Source: JACMQX01 sp044225675 (lineage in GTDB: Bacteria > Pseudomonadota > Gammaproteobacteria > Burkholderiales > Burkholderiaceae_C). From it: DNA of 64,000 nucleotides. A model generated the notes under the pieces. The model saw nothing but the letters and a program-made list of their open reading frames with translations. It was not told the origin of the DNA and did not search any database. This document shows, in pieces, positions 18,047 through 26,130 of the stretch (position 1 is the first letter of the stretch; every line of letters begins with the position of its first letter). The stretch covers positions 1 to 64,000 of the forward strand of contig JBGAIH010000001.1 of the NCBI GenBank assembly GCA_044225675.1, read 5' to 3'. A program made the translations under genes and the position numbers.

Positions 18047-19012
18047 ATGAAGGACGCTGCGCGACATCGTCCCGCCCGGGCTGCGCTCGCGATCGCAGCC
18101 CTCCTGGTGCTGGCGGCATGCAGCGGGGATCCGGCGGCCAGCGTCGATGAGGCGGCGGCGCCGGCAACGCCGCCTTCGATGCCGTCGATGCCTCCCGCCG
18201 CACCTGACGTTCCGGCCCCGTTCCAGTGCGCGGACGGCGCGTTCATGTCCGACACGTTCGCCTCCGGCTCGATCAACGGCCAGAACGGCTGGTTCGTCGA
18301 TCCGGCCGCCAGCTTCGACGAAGCCGTGGTGGACCTGGGCGCTGGTGCCTACCGCGGCAAGGGCGTGTGGAAGCTCTCCAACGCCGTGGTCAGCGGCGGC
18401 TTCGGCAACCAGCCGCAGTCGCCCGTGCTCACGCCGACGGCGGGCGAGTCCACCGTGCGCGGCGCAGGCGGCGGCGACACGGTGTGCACGAGTTTCTGGA
18501 TCCGGCCCGTGAGCGCGGTGGCCGACGGTTCGGCCTTCACCTTCAGCCACTCCCCGGCGAGTGCCGACCGGCATGACTGGATCCGCTTCGAGAACGACAG
18601 CGACAGCCGCAAGGGCCTGAGCATCCTGGGGCTCGACACGCTCGACTCGACGTCTGCCTTCGACTCGCGCAACTTCGACGTGGCCACGAACCTGCCTCGC
18701 AGCAACTGGACCCAGGTCGTGATCCTGACCACCAGCCCGGACGGCCCGCACAACGACGTGGTGAAGGTCTACGTGAACGGCACGCTCAGGACGACGATGT
18801 CGACTTGGGAGGACTGGCGCTTTGCGAGCGGCTACGCCACACTCGACGTGGCACGTGCCCTGTTCCGTATCTCCAGCCTGGGCACGGCGCTTGATCCGGC
18901 CTTCACCAGCCCGCAGGGGTGGTACATTGACGACTTCATCCAGGTGACGTACGACGCCGCCGTGCCGGCCGCAGTCAAGAGTCAGTACAAAACAGGGTTC
19001 GAGTTGCCCTGA
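18047..19012 (+). CDS. Putative lipoprotein with lectin/laminin-G-like fold
   Basis: A protein of about 321 aa, not assignable to a named family. It has a lipoprotein signal (ALAIAALLVLAACS), a Pro/Ala-rich linker, then a beta-rich domain (FMSDTFASGSINGQNGWFVDPAASFDEAVVD through TSPQGWYIDDFIQVTY, about 70-315). The repeated FW/W and D-rich strand pattern resembles concanavalin-A-like sugar-binding folds. The ATG at 18047 gives a signal of normal length; an in-frame ATG at 18011 adds 12 residues. A TATAAA at 18006-18011 may be the -10. Probably anchored in the outer membrane; ligand unknown. Confidence 0.65.
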   Translation: MKDAARHRPARAALAIAALLVLAACSGDPAASVDEAAAPATPPSMPSMPPAAPDVPAPFQCADGAFMSDTFASGSINGQNGWFVDPAASFDEAVVDLGAGAYRGKGVWKLSNAVVSGGFGNQPQSPVLTPTAGESTVRGAGGGDTVCTSFWIRPVSAVADGSAFTFSHSPASADRHDWIRFENDSDSRKGLSILGLDTLDSTSAFDSRNFDVATNLPRSNWTQVVILTTSPDGPHNDVVKVYVNGTLRTTMSTWEDWRFASGYATLDVARALFRISSLGTALDPAFTSPQGWYIDDFIQVTYDAAVPAAVKSQYKTGFELP

Positions 19013-19037
19013 GCCGAGGTGACAATGGGGGTATCCC

Positions 19038-21062
19038 ATGCGTCGCCTCCGCAATCCGATCTTCATGGCCTTCACCTGTGTGAGGTGGTGCCGCGCCTTG
19101 CCCTGGCTGGCGATGCTCTGCCTGCTGGCAGGGGGGGTGCAGGCGCGCCACGCCACGGAAGGGCCCTTGACGCTGCAGCTCAAGTGGCGCCATCAGTTCC
19201 AGTTCGCGGGCTACTATGCCGCGCAGGCCCGGGGTTTCTACCGCGACGAAGGGCTGCAGGTGAACATCCGCGAGGGCGGGCCCGACCGCCCGCCCGTGGC
19301 CACGGTGCTCGGTGGCACCGCGCAGTTCGCGATCGGCGACTCCGACCTGCTCGTGCAGCGCATCAAGGGTCAGCCCCTCGTGGCGCTGGCGGCCATCTTC
19401 CAGCACTCGCCCTACATCCTGCTCAGCCGCGCCGACCGGGGGATCCGCGTTCCCAGCGACCTGGCCGGCGCGCGCGTCATGCTGTCCGACGACCAGGGCA
19501 GCATCCAGCTGCGCAGCATGCTGTGGAGCGAGGGCGTGGACCCCCGGCTGGTGCAGGTCGTGCCGCAGTCCTGGCGGCTGGAGGACCTGATCGAGGGCCG
19601 CGTCGATGCGATCTCGGCCTACTCGACGGTCGAGCCGGCCAAGCTGCGGGCGGCGGGCGTCATCCCCTCCATCATGCGCAGCCTCGACTACGGGGTCGAC
19701 TTCTACGGCGACATCCTGTTCACCAGCGAGTCGCAGGCCCGGCGCGACCCCGAGCGGACCGCGGCCTTCGTGCGCGCCTCCCGCAAGGGCTGGGACTATG
19801 CGATGAAGAACCCGCAGGAGATCGCCGGGCTCATCCTCGCCATGGACGGTGTGGCCGCGCGCGGCGTCACCCGCGAGGAACTGCTCCAGGAAGCCGAGGC
19901 GATGCGTCCGCTGGTGCTGCCGGACGTCGTGGAGGCGGGCCACATGAATCCGGGCCGGTTCGACAGCATCGCACGCCAGCTCGCAGGCCTGGGCCTGGTG
20001 CCCGCAAACTATTCGCTGGAGGGCTGGATCTTCAATCCATCGCAGGGCGTCGATCCGCGGACCCTGCGCTGGGCGATGGCGGGCGGCGCTGCGATCCTCG
20101 GCGCGGCCTTTCTCGTGCTGGTGTGGAACCTGCAGATGCGGCGCAGCGTGAAGCTGCGCACCGAGCAGCTGCAGGCCGAGATCGAGCGGCGCAACGAAAT
20201 CCAGAAGCGTCTGAAGGCCAGCCAGGTCATGCTGGTGCGGCTCAATGCCGATCTGGAGGAACGCGTGCGCCGGCGCACGGCCGAGCTCGAAGCCTCCAAC
20301 AAGGAACTGGAGGCGTTTTCGTACTCGGTGTCGCATGACCTGCGTTCACCGCTGAGCACCATCAACGGCTTCAGCATGCTGCTGCAGAAGCTCAACGCCG
20401 GCAGCAAGCTGGGCGAAAAGGGCGACCACTACCTGCAGCGCATCCGCGAAGGCACGCGCCACATGGCCGAACTGATCGAGGGGCTGCTGGCGCTGGCGCG
20501 GCTGTCGCGCGATGTCCTGCACGTCGGGCCGGTCGACCTGTCGGCGCTGGCTCGCCAGGTGGAGCGGGAGTGCCGCGAACGCGAACCCGACCGCCGGGTC
20601 GAGGTGCTTGTCCAGGACGGCCTGGTTGTCACGGGCGACCCGGTGCTGCTGCTGCAGCTGATGCAGAACCTCCTGGGCAACGCATGGAAATTCACCTCGC
20701 GGCTCGAACAGGCCCGCATCGAGTTCGGCGCGCGGCCGGCAGATGTCGAAGGTGCGGAGACTGCAGGCGGCCAGGATGGCGAGGTCGAGCCCGGTGGCCG
20801 GGGTGGCGACACCGTGTACTTCGTGCGTGACAACGGCGCCGGCTTCGACATGGCCCATTCGGACCGCCTGTTCGGCACCTTCCAGCGCCTGCACCGGCCC
20901 GATGATTTCGCCGGCACCGGCATCGGCCTGGCCATTGTGCGGCGCATCGTGGCGCGCCATGGCGGCCGCGTCTGGGCCGAAGGCGCGCCCGACCAGGGGG
21001 CCACGTTCAGTTTCACGCTGGGGGTGCGGGAGGAAGCGGTGGCGGCTCCGGCGCCGCAGTGA
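19038..21062 (+). CDS. THI5/NMT1-like periplasmic sensor fused to a histidine kinase
   Basis: A 674-aa protein. A signal or anchor segment (about 15-36) precedes an NMT1/THI5-like substrate-binding domain (about 42-270: LKWRHQFQFAGYYAAQARGFYRDEGL). One membrane helix follows (about 345-366), then a coiled coil, a HisKA domain with phospho-acceptor His433 in VSHDLRSPL, and an ATPase domain (NLLGNAWKFT, RDNGAGFDM, GTGIGLAIVRRI). The kinase core resembles phytochrome-like kinases. It would sense a small molecule such as a pyrimidine, amine or sulfonate in the periplasm. A response regulator gene converges on it and overlaps its 3' end by 50 bp; they are likely partners. Confidence 0.88.
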   Translation: MRRLRNPIFMAFTCVRWCRALPWLAMLCLLAGGVQARHATEGPLTLQLKWRHQFQFAGYYAAQARGFYRDEGLQVNIREGGPDRPPVATVLGGTAQFAIGDSDLLVQRIKGQPLVALAAIFQHSPYILLSRADRGIRVPSDLAGARVMLSDDQGSIQLRSMLWSEGVDPRLVQVVPQSWRLEDLIEGRVDAISAYSTVEPAKLRAAGVIPSIMRSLDYGVDFYGDILFTSESQARRDPERTAAFVRASRKGWDYAMKNPQEIAGLILAMDGVAARGVTREELLQEAEAMRPLVLPDVVEAGHMNPGRFDSIARQLAGLGLVPANYSLEGWIFNPSQGVDPRTLRWAMAGGAAILGAAFLVLVWNLQMRRSVKLRTEQLQAEIERRNEIQKRLKASQVMLVRLNADLEERVRRRTAELEASNKELEAFSYSVSHDLRSPLSTINGFSMLLQKLNAGSKLGEKGDHYLQRIREGTRHMAELIEGLLALARLSRDVLHVGPVDLSALARQVERECREREPDRRVEVLVQDGLVVTGDPVLLLQLMQNLLGNAWKFTSRLEQARIEFGARPADVEGAETAGGQDGEVEPGGRGGDTVYFVRDNGAGFDMAHSDRLFGTFQRLHRPDDFAGTGIGLAIVRRIVARHGGRVWAEGAPDQGATFSFTLGVREEAVAAPAPQ

Positions 21063-21450
21063 GAGGCGGCCGGGCTGCGTCGAGCGCCTGGCCCAGACTC
21101 TTGCAGTACAGCATCAGCGCGTCGAGATCGGTGGACTTGTCGAAGAAGCGGTCGGCGCCCGCAGCTCTGGCAAACGCTTCGGCGTCGTCGCGCCCGTAGT
21201 TCGACAGCATCACCGCATGCTGCCGGCCGGCTGTCCGGCGGCAGCGTCGCAACACCTCGAAGCCATGGCCCTCATTGAGGAACATGTCGATGATGGCGAG
21301 ATCCCAGTCATGCGGATGCTCATCGAACCACTGAATCGCGGATCGGGCCGTCTCCCAGGTGGCGACGACTTCGCCGCCGCCCAGCGCCTGCACCATGCGC
21401 GTGAGCTCGCGCTGCATGTTCCGGTCGTTCTCCACCAGCACCACTTTCAT
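21013..21450 (-). CDS. Single-domain response regulator
   Basis: A 145-aa CheY-like receiver without an output domain. The acidic pocket (VEND, Glu7/Asp9), phospho-acceptor Asp55 (LAIIDMF), switch Ser83 (MLSN) and conserved Lys105 (FFDKS) are all present. The tail is Ala/Pro-rich and unstructured. Its 3' end overlaps the 3' end of the histidine kinase gene by 50 bp in convergent orientation, so the two messages are partly complementary. Output is probably by protein-protein contact or through another regulator not in this window. Confidence 0.85.
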   Translation of the reverse strand: MKVVLVENDRNMQRELTRMVQALGGGEVVATWETARSAIQWFDEHPHDWDLAIIDMFLNEGHGFEVLRRCRRTAGRQHAVMLSNYGRDDAEAFARAAGADRFFDKSTDLDALMLYCKSLGQALDAARPPLTAAPEPPPLPPAPPA

Positions 21451-21555
21451 CGGCTTGTCTCCATCCGCTGAGGATAGATGCCGTCGCCTCGGCCGCGCGT
21501 CGGTGCGGCTGGATGCAGCGTGTAGGAATACGGCTCGCCCGCGCCCGACAGCGCG

Positions 21556-22119
21556 CTAGATGATGCCGCCCACGATGTCGAGTTCGAGCGCTTCGTCGGC
21601 GGTGAGATACCAGTCCTTGTTCATCACGCGTGCCTGCACCTCGTCCACCGTCAGGCGGCTGCCCTGCACCAGACGCGCGAAGCCGGCGCGCTCGAGCCGT
21701 TGGCCCGAGTCGATCTCGGCCAGCACGTCATGGACGGCCGCGCGGCAGCCCCGCAGGGCGCCTTCGAGGCGGATCACCTTCTTCATCTTGCGTTCGTGGA
21801 TCAGGATCTCGCAATCGCGCGTGACGAAGCGTCGCTCGCGGGCGATCGCCGACATGATCGTCACGCCGGCCGAGAACACGCAGGTCTTGCCCAGGAACCA
21901 GATCTCCCGGCCCTGCAGCTCCTGCCACAGGCGCAGCTCCTCCGCGATGCGGCGCCCCATGTCGGCGTCGCCGCCGAGCGAGCTCAGTTCCAGGACGACC
22001 GGCCCGTCCTCGGGCGCCTCCTCCTGCTGGCGCAGAAACTCGGAAAGCATGTGGTCGTCGACCGGGCCGAACAGGCGCAGGTCCGGCGCCAGCCTGGGGA
22101 TCTGGAAAGCTTGAGGCAT
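21556..22119 (-). CDS. ClpP-fold serine peptidase-like protein
   Basis: A 187-aa ClpP/crotonase-fold protein. The ELSSLGGDADMG segment matches the ClpP Gly-rich oxyanion loop. KTCVFSAGVTIM carries a Ser at the nucleophile position, and EILIHERKMKK carries the His. Overall similarity to housekeeping ClpP is low and no ATPase partner lies nearby, so it may act alone or have a different substrate. It lies 80 bp downstream of the catalase gene on the same strand. Confidence 0.65.
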   Translation of the reverse strand: MPQAFQIPRLAPDLRLFGPVDDHMLSEFLRQQEEAPEDGPVVLELSSLGGDADMGRRIAEELRLWQELQGREIWFLGKTCVFSAGVTIMSAIARERRFVTRDCEILIHERKMKKVIRLEGALRGCRAAVHDVLAEIDSGQRLERAGFARLVQGSRLTVDEVQARVMNKDWYLTADEALELDIVGGII

Positions 22120-22135
22120 GTCAGGTCAGGAAAGG

Positions 22136-22154
22136 GGCGCGGTCCTTCCGCGCC
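22136..22154 (-). terminator. Possible hairpin between catalase and ClpP-like genes
   Basis: A perfect 7-bp stem (GGCGCGG at 22136-22142 and CCGCGCC at 22148-22154) has a 5-nt loop, just after the catalase stop on the minus strand. It is followed on that strand by CCTTTCCTG rather than a clean T-run, so termination is only possible. Confidence 0.3.
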
Positions 22155-22199
22155 GGATGGCAGGTCGAAGCAAGGTCGGGGGTGCCGGGTCGGCTCGCT

Positions 22200-25151
22200 T
22201 CAGCGCGGCTTCGCGTCGTCTGAAAGCTGCTGCTGGCGCTCACGCAACTGATCGCCGAGTGCGGCCAGATCCAGGTCCGGCGCGGCATGCGCCTTGGGAA
22301 AGAGCTGGTCCCGCTCTTCCTTGACGTGGTGTTCCACCACCCCGGTCAGCTCGGCCACGAGTGCGTCCATGGCGGCGTTGGCCTGGCCGATGGCGCGGAT
22401 GTCCGCGATCAGCTGCTTGGCCTGGGCGTGTTCGTCGGCGGCTTCATCCACCGCGGCCTGAGCATCGGGCAGCAGCTCGCGCAAGGCGGGGTAGAAGATC
22501 TCCTCCTCGATCTGCGCATGCACGGTCAGCTCGTCGCAGATCTTCAGGGCGATGCGGGTCCGCTCAGGTGCATTCGCGTCGGCATCGGCGGCTGTGGCCA
22601 GCCGCGCATAGTCGACGAACAGGTGCTTGACTGCGATGTGGTCGGCATCGAGCAGTTCGCAGGCATCGGCTGGCGCGGGGCTCTGCCGGTCGGGGGCGGG
22701 CCTGACGATGCGCGGCGGGTCCATCTCCTGGCCGAAATGGCGGTGCAGGCGCATCGCAGCGATGAAGGCCTCAAGGGCGGGCTCGGCTTCGCCCGCGTTT
22801 CCAAGCACCAGGCCTGTGGCGCCGAGCGCGAGGCTTTTGTCCATCCCTGTCAGAAGCCCGGCCTGGGCCAGCAGCCGGCGCGCGCTTCCCATGGCCAGAA
22901 TCGGCTTGCAGTGGTTGAAGGCGTCCTGCACGAAATGCATCGTGTGGCCGTCATGCGCCATGGCGGCGACCGATGCCTCGCCATCGGCAAGGATCAGCGC
23001 ATCGAACAGGAAGCCGGGCTCGTTTTCCATCGATGCATCGGCATCGAGGAGGTCGCCCGATGCGGTGGTTACGGGACCGATGCGCGGACCGACGATCCGC
23101 GCCACCACGCCCTGATCCAGCAGCGCCGTCTGGGCCGCCAGGACGAAGTCGCCGTCGACCCCGGGAGCCACCAGGATCGCGACCTTGCGGCCTGCAAGAC
23201 GACCGTCCCCCGGGCGGTGCATCAATGAGAGCGAGCGGGACTTCAGGATCTCGGGCGTCGCCACGGTGGCCGCCGCACGAGGCATGAGCTCGGGTAGCGC
23301 GGCCATGCCCAGGCCGTTGGCCACCTTGGCGGCCAGTGCTTCCGAGACATTGCGCAGCGACGAGACCATGCGGTCCCGGATCGCCGGCACGGTCAGCTTC
23401 GACAGCTCGAAGCGGAAGGCGTTGGCGATATGGTCCTGCTCCACCGGAGTCTGGCTTTCGTAGAACAGCGTCGCCTGCGTGTAGTGGTCGGCAAACTTCT
23501 CGGGCTTGGCGCGCACCTTGGACTGCTCATCGCGGGAGGACATTCCCTGGGCGACGGAGACGAAGCCCTGTGCGGCTCCGGCCTGGAACGGACAGCCGCC
23601 CGCCAGCGAGTTGGGCTCATAGGCGACACGTCCACGCGGGATGGCCTGCCGGTGCATGCCGTCGCGCTGGTTGTTGTGCACAGGCGCAATCGGCGCGTTG
23701 ATCGGGATCTCATGGAAGTTGGGTCCGCCCAGGCGCGAGATCTGCGTGTCGACGTAGGAGTGGATGCGGCCCGCGAGCAGGGGGTCGTTGGAGAAGTCCA
23801 GCCCGGGAATGATGTGGGCCGTGCAGTAGGCGACCTGCTCGGTTTCAGCGAAGAAGTTGTCGGGATTGCGGTTGAGCACCATGCGGCCCAGCGGGCGGAT
23901 CGGCACCAGCTCCTCGGGCACGAGCTTGGTGGCGTCGAGCACGTCGAAGCTGAAGCTGTCGGCCTGCTCTTCCGTGAAGACCTGCACGCCGAGTTCGTAC
24001 TCCGGATAGGCGCCGGACTCGATGCGTTCCCAGAGATCACGGCGGTGGTAGTCGGGGTCAGCGCCCGAGATTTTCACCGCTTCGTCCCAGACGAGCGACT
24101 GCGTGCCCGCCATGGGCGTCCAGTGGAACTTCACGAACACCGAAACACCTTCGGCGTTGACCATGCGAAAGGTGTGCACCCCGAAGCCCTGCATGGTGGC
24201 GTAGCTGCGCGGAATCGCGCGGTCGGACATGACCCACATCAGCATGTGGGTCGACTCCGGCATGAGCGACACAAAATCCCAGAAGGTGTCGTGCGCGCTG
24301 GCCGCCTGGGGCATCTGGTGATGGGGCTCCGGCTTGACGGCATGGACCAGATCCGGAAACTTCATCGCATCCTGAATGAAGAACACCGGCATGTTGTTGC
24401 CGACCAGGTCCCAGTTGCCTTCGTCGGTGTAGAACTTCACCGCGAAGCCGCGAACGTCGCGCGCCGTGTCCTTGGAGCCGCGCTCGCCCTGCACCGTCGA
24501 GAAGCGCACGAAGACGGGCGTGCGTTTGCCGCTTTCCTGGAAGGGCGCGGCCCGGGTCAGATCCGTGGCGGCTTCGTAGCACTCGAAGAAGCCGTGCGCG
24601 GCTGAACCCCGTGCATGGACGATCCGCTCGGGAATGCGCTCGTGGTCGAAGTGGGTCAGCTTTTCCCGGAGGATGAAGTCTTCCAGCAGTGCCGGGCCGC
24701 GGGTGCCCATCTTGAGAGAGTTCTGGTTGTCGGCGATCTTCACGCCCTGGTTGGTCGTCAGGGCCTGGCCTCCGGAGTCCACGCGCACCCGGTCCAGCGG
24801 CTCGATGGTGGCGTTTACCCCATCGAGGGCGAAGCTGCCGGCCTTCTCGGACAGGTTCTCTTCCGAGAGGGTGCTGCCGGTGGGCAGACGCGATCGCGGG
24901 GCCATGGTGGCGCCGGGCTGCGGGCTCATGCCATTGGCGAAGCCATGTTCGCCAGCCTTGTTGGGATTGAAAGGCATGCCCGCCGCCATCTCCTGTGTCT
25001 GGGCTGCCTTGGCGACGGCGGGGTCTGCCGCAAGCGCATCAGCGCCGCGTGCGGGACCGCTGTCGGTGTTGCGCGCGGCGGCCCGCGCGGTTCTGGAAGG
25101 TGTGGCTGCGGGGGCGGCGCTGCGGGCGGACGGCTTGGGGCTCTTCGGCAT
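22200..25151 (-). CDS. katE: Large-subunit catalase (HPII type) with C-terminal hemerythrin domain
   Basis: A 983-aa protein that breaks down hydrogen peroxide with heme. The catalase core has the distal His in ERIVHARGSAAHGFF, the Asn in GNNMPVFFIQDAMKFPD and the heme-ligand Tyr in RIHSYVDTQISRLG. As in E. coli HPII, a flavodoxin/DJ-1-like domain follows (about 655-810, GRKVAILVAPGVDG). Unusually, a hemerythrin HHE domain is added (about 833-955), with metal-ligand pattern LLDADH, HAQIEEEIFYP, DEHAQAK and EHHVKEE. E. coli HPII is about 753 aa, so most of the extra length is this domain. GAGG precedes the ATG. The first 60 residues are Ala/Arg-rich and low complexity. Confidence 0.92.
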   Translation of the reverse strand: MPKSPKPSARSAAPAATPSRTARAAARNTDSGPARGADALAADPAVAKAAQTQEMAAGMPFNPNKAGEHGFANGMSPQPGATMAPRSRLPTGSTLSEENLSEKAGSFALDGVNATIEPLDRVRVDSGGQALTTNQGVKIADNQNSLKMGTRGPALLEDFILREKLTHFDHERIPERIVHARGSAAHGFFECYEAATDLTRAAPFQESGKRTPVFVRFSTVQGERGSKDTARDVRGFAVKFYTDEGNWDLVGNNMPVFFIQDAMKFPDLVHAVKPEPHHQMPQAASAHDTFWDFVSLMPESTHMLMWVMSDRAIPRSYATMQGFGVHTFRMVNAEGVSVFVKFHWTPMAGTQSLVWDEAVKISGADPDYHRRDLWERIESGAYPEYELGVQVFTEEQADSFSFDVLDATKLVPEELVPIRPLGRMVLNRNPDNFFAETEQVAYCTAHIIPGLDFSNDPLLAGRIHSYVDTQISRLGGPNFHEIPINAPIAPVHNNQRDGMHRQAIPRGRVAYEPNSLAGGCPFQAGAAQGFVSVAQGMSSRDEQSKVRAKPEKFADHYTQATLFYESQTPVEQDHIANAFRFELSKLTVPAIRDRMVSSLRNVSEALAAKVANGLGMAALPELMPRAAATVATPEILKSRSLSLMHRPGDGRLAGRKVAILVAPGVDGDFVLAAQTALLDQGVVARIVGPRIGPVTTASGDLLDADASMENEPGFLFDALILADGEASVAAMAHDGHTMHFVQDAFNHCKPILAMGSARRLLAQAGLLTGMDKSLALGATGLVLGNAGEAEPALEAFIAAMRLHRHFGQEMDPPRIVRPAPDRQSPAPADACELLDADHIAVKHLFVDYARLATAADADANAPERTRIALKICDELTVHAQIEEEIFYPALRELLPDAQAAVDEAADEHAQAKQLIADIRAIGQANAAMDALVAELTGVVEHHVKEERDQLFPKAHAAPDLDLAALGDQLRERQQQLSDDAKPR

Positions 25152-25325
25152 GAATTCCTCGGTGATCTGCGGCGACGCGCCGCATAGCGAAGAGTAGTCA
25201 GGCCGGGGAGGGAGAGATGTCAGGTACGGGGCCGACTCCCGTACGCGTTGTTCCTACAACGCGGGCGGGCAGCAGCGGCGGGCGTAGGGCGCGCAGCAGG
25301 GGAGGGGGTAACGGGATCGGACGAC

Positions 25326-25399
25326 TGGAGCGGGTGAAGGGAATCGAACCCTCGTATGAAGCTTGGGAAGCTGCCGTTCTACCATTGAACTACACCCGC
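25326..25399 (-). tRNA. tRNA-Gly (anticodon CCC)
   Basis: A 74-nt cloverleaf includes an encoded CCA end. The acceptor stem is GCGGGTG/CACCCGC, the D-arm GTTC-AATGGTA-GAAC, the anticodon loop TTCCCAA (anticodon CCC) and the T-arm contains GGTTCGATTCC. The anticodon stem GCAGC/GCTTC has a C-U mismatch at positions 28-42. It reads Gly GGG codons. Confidence 0.95.
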
Positions 25400-25413
25400 G
25401 CTGGTGTGGCGCG

Positions 25414-25419
25414 ATTATA
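25414..25419 (-). promoter_or_regulatory. -10 element for tRNA-Gly
   Basis: On the minus strand a perfect TATAAT lies 14 bp upstream of the mature tRNA 5' end, placing the start about 7-8 nt before it. No convincing -35 is visible at the expected distance. Confidence 0.5.
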
Positions 25420-25465
25420 GGTCGCGGCGGCTCCGCCCCAGCCGGCACGCTGCCGCGCTGGCGCC

Positions 25466-25894
25466 TCAGGGCCGCAGGTAGGCCCAGCCTTCCTGCTGCT
25501 TCTTCATGATCTCGGTCACGCCGGCCGGCACATAGCCGATGCCGGGCGCCATGTCGTCCTTGATGAGCTTCTGCCCGCGCATGGTGTTCTCGCAGGCCAG
25601 GACCTGGACGCCGGCCTTCATCGCATCGGCCACGCGCGCGGCCACCGGCGATTCGAGCTTGAGCATGCTGATGCCTGGCCCGTAGGCCACGATCTCGAGG
25701 TCGACGTTGGCGGCGCCGACGTCTTCCTGGAGGTTGCGGGCGTTGTTGAGCGCGAGGTTCCACTTGGCCGGGTCGTTGTCGCTCATCTGGATGACGATGC
25801 GGTTTCGGCGCGCCGCCTGGGCGAGGGCGCCCGGAACGAGCGCTGCGGCGGCCGCCAGGGCGGCTGCCTGGGCAAAGAGTCTGCGGTTCATCAT
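25466..25894 (-). CDS. Exported DsrE/DsrF-like protein
   Basis: A 142-aa protein with an Arg-Arg signal (MMNRRLFAQAAALAAAAALVPGALA, Tat-like but without a full twin-Arg consensus). A DsrE-like domain follows (RIVIQMSDNDPAKWNLALNNARNLQEDVG through CENTMRGQKLIKDDMAPGIGYVPAGVTEIMKKQQEGWAYLRP). It retains a Cys at the position used for sulfur relay in the family. The start at 25894 has AAGGAG 7 nt upstream; open frame further upstream is not supported. Function in sulfur handling is inferred from family only. Confidence 0.78.
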   Translation of the reverse strand: MMNRRLFAQAAALAAAAALVPGALAQAARRNRIVIQMSDNDPAKWNLALNNARNLQEDVGAANVDLEIVAYGPGISMLKLESPVAARVADAMKAGVQVLACENTMRGQKLIKDDMAPGIGYVPAGVTEIMKKQQEGWAYLRP

Positions 25895-26033
25895 GGGACG
25901 TCTCCTTGAAGGGCGTCGGCCTGCGGAACTCCGCCCGCCTCGACTGCGGACGATTCTGCCAGAGGCGCCTGTCGCCCGTGCGGGCGCATCCGGGGCCAAA
26001 ACACCGCAAGGCGCTGGCCGCCACCTCGAAACC

Positions 26034-26039
26034 TATAAT
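26034..26039 (+). promoter_or_regulatory. -10 element upstream of alaS
   Basis: A perfect TATAAT lies 92 bp upstream of the alaS ATG in a 236-bp intergenic region divergent from the DsrE-like gene. No strong -35 is visible 17 bp upstream. The leader between it and alaS shows no clear riboswitch or hairpin. Confidence 0.45.
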
Positions 26040-26130
26040 CGAATGTTCAAATAAATCAAGCATTTACACGCCGTCGGCCGCGCTGGGCGCCAAGGTTTGC
26101 AGCCAGCGTCCGCCGGGCGGGTTCCCAAAG

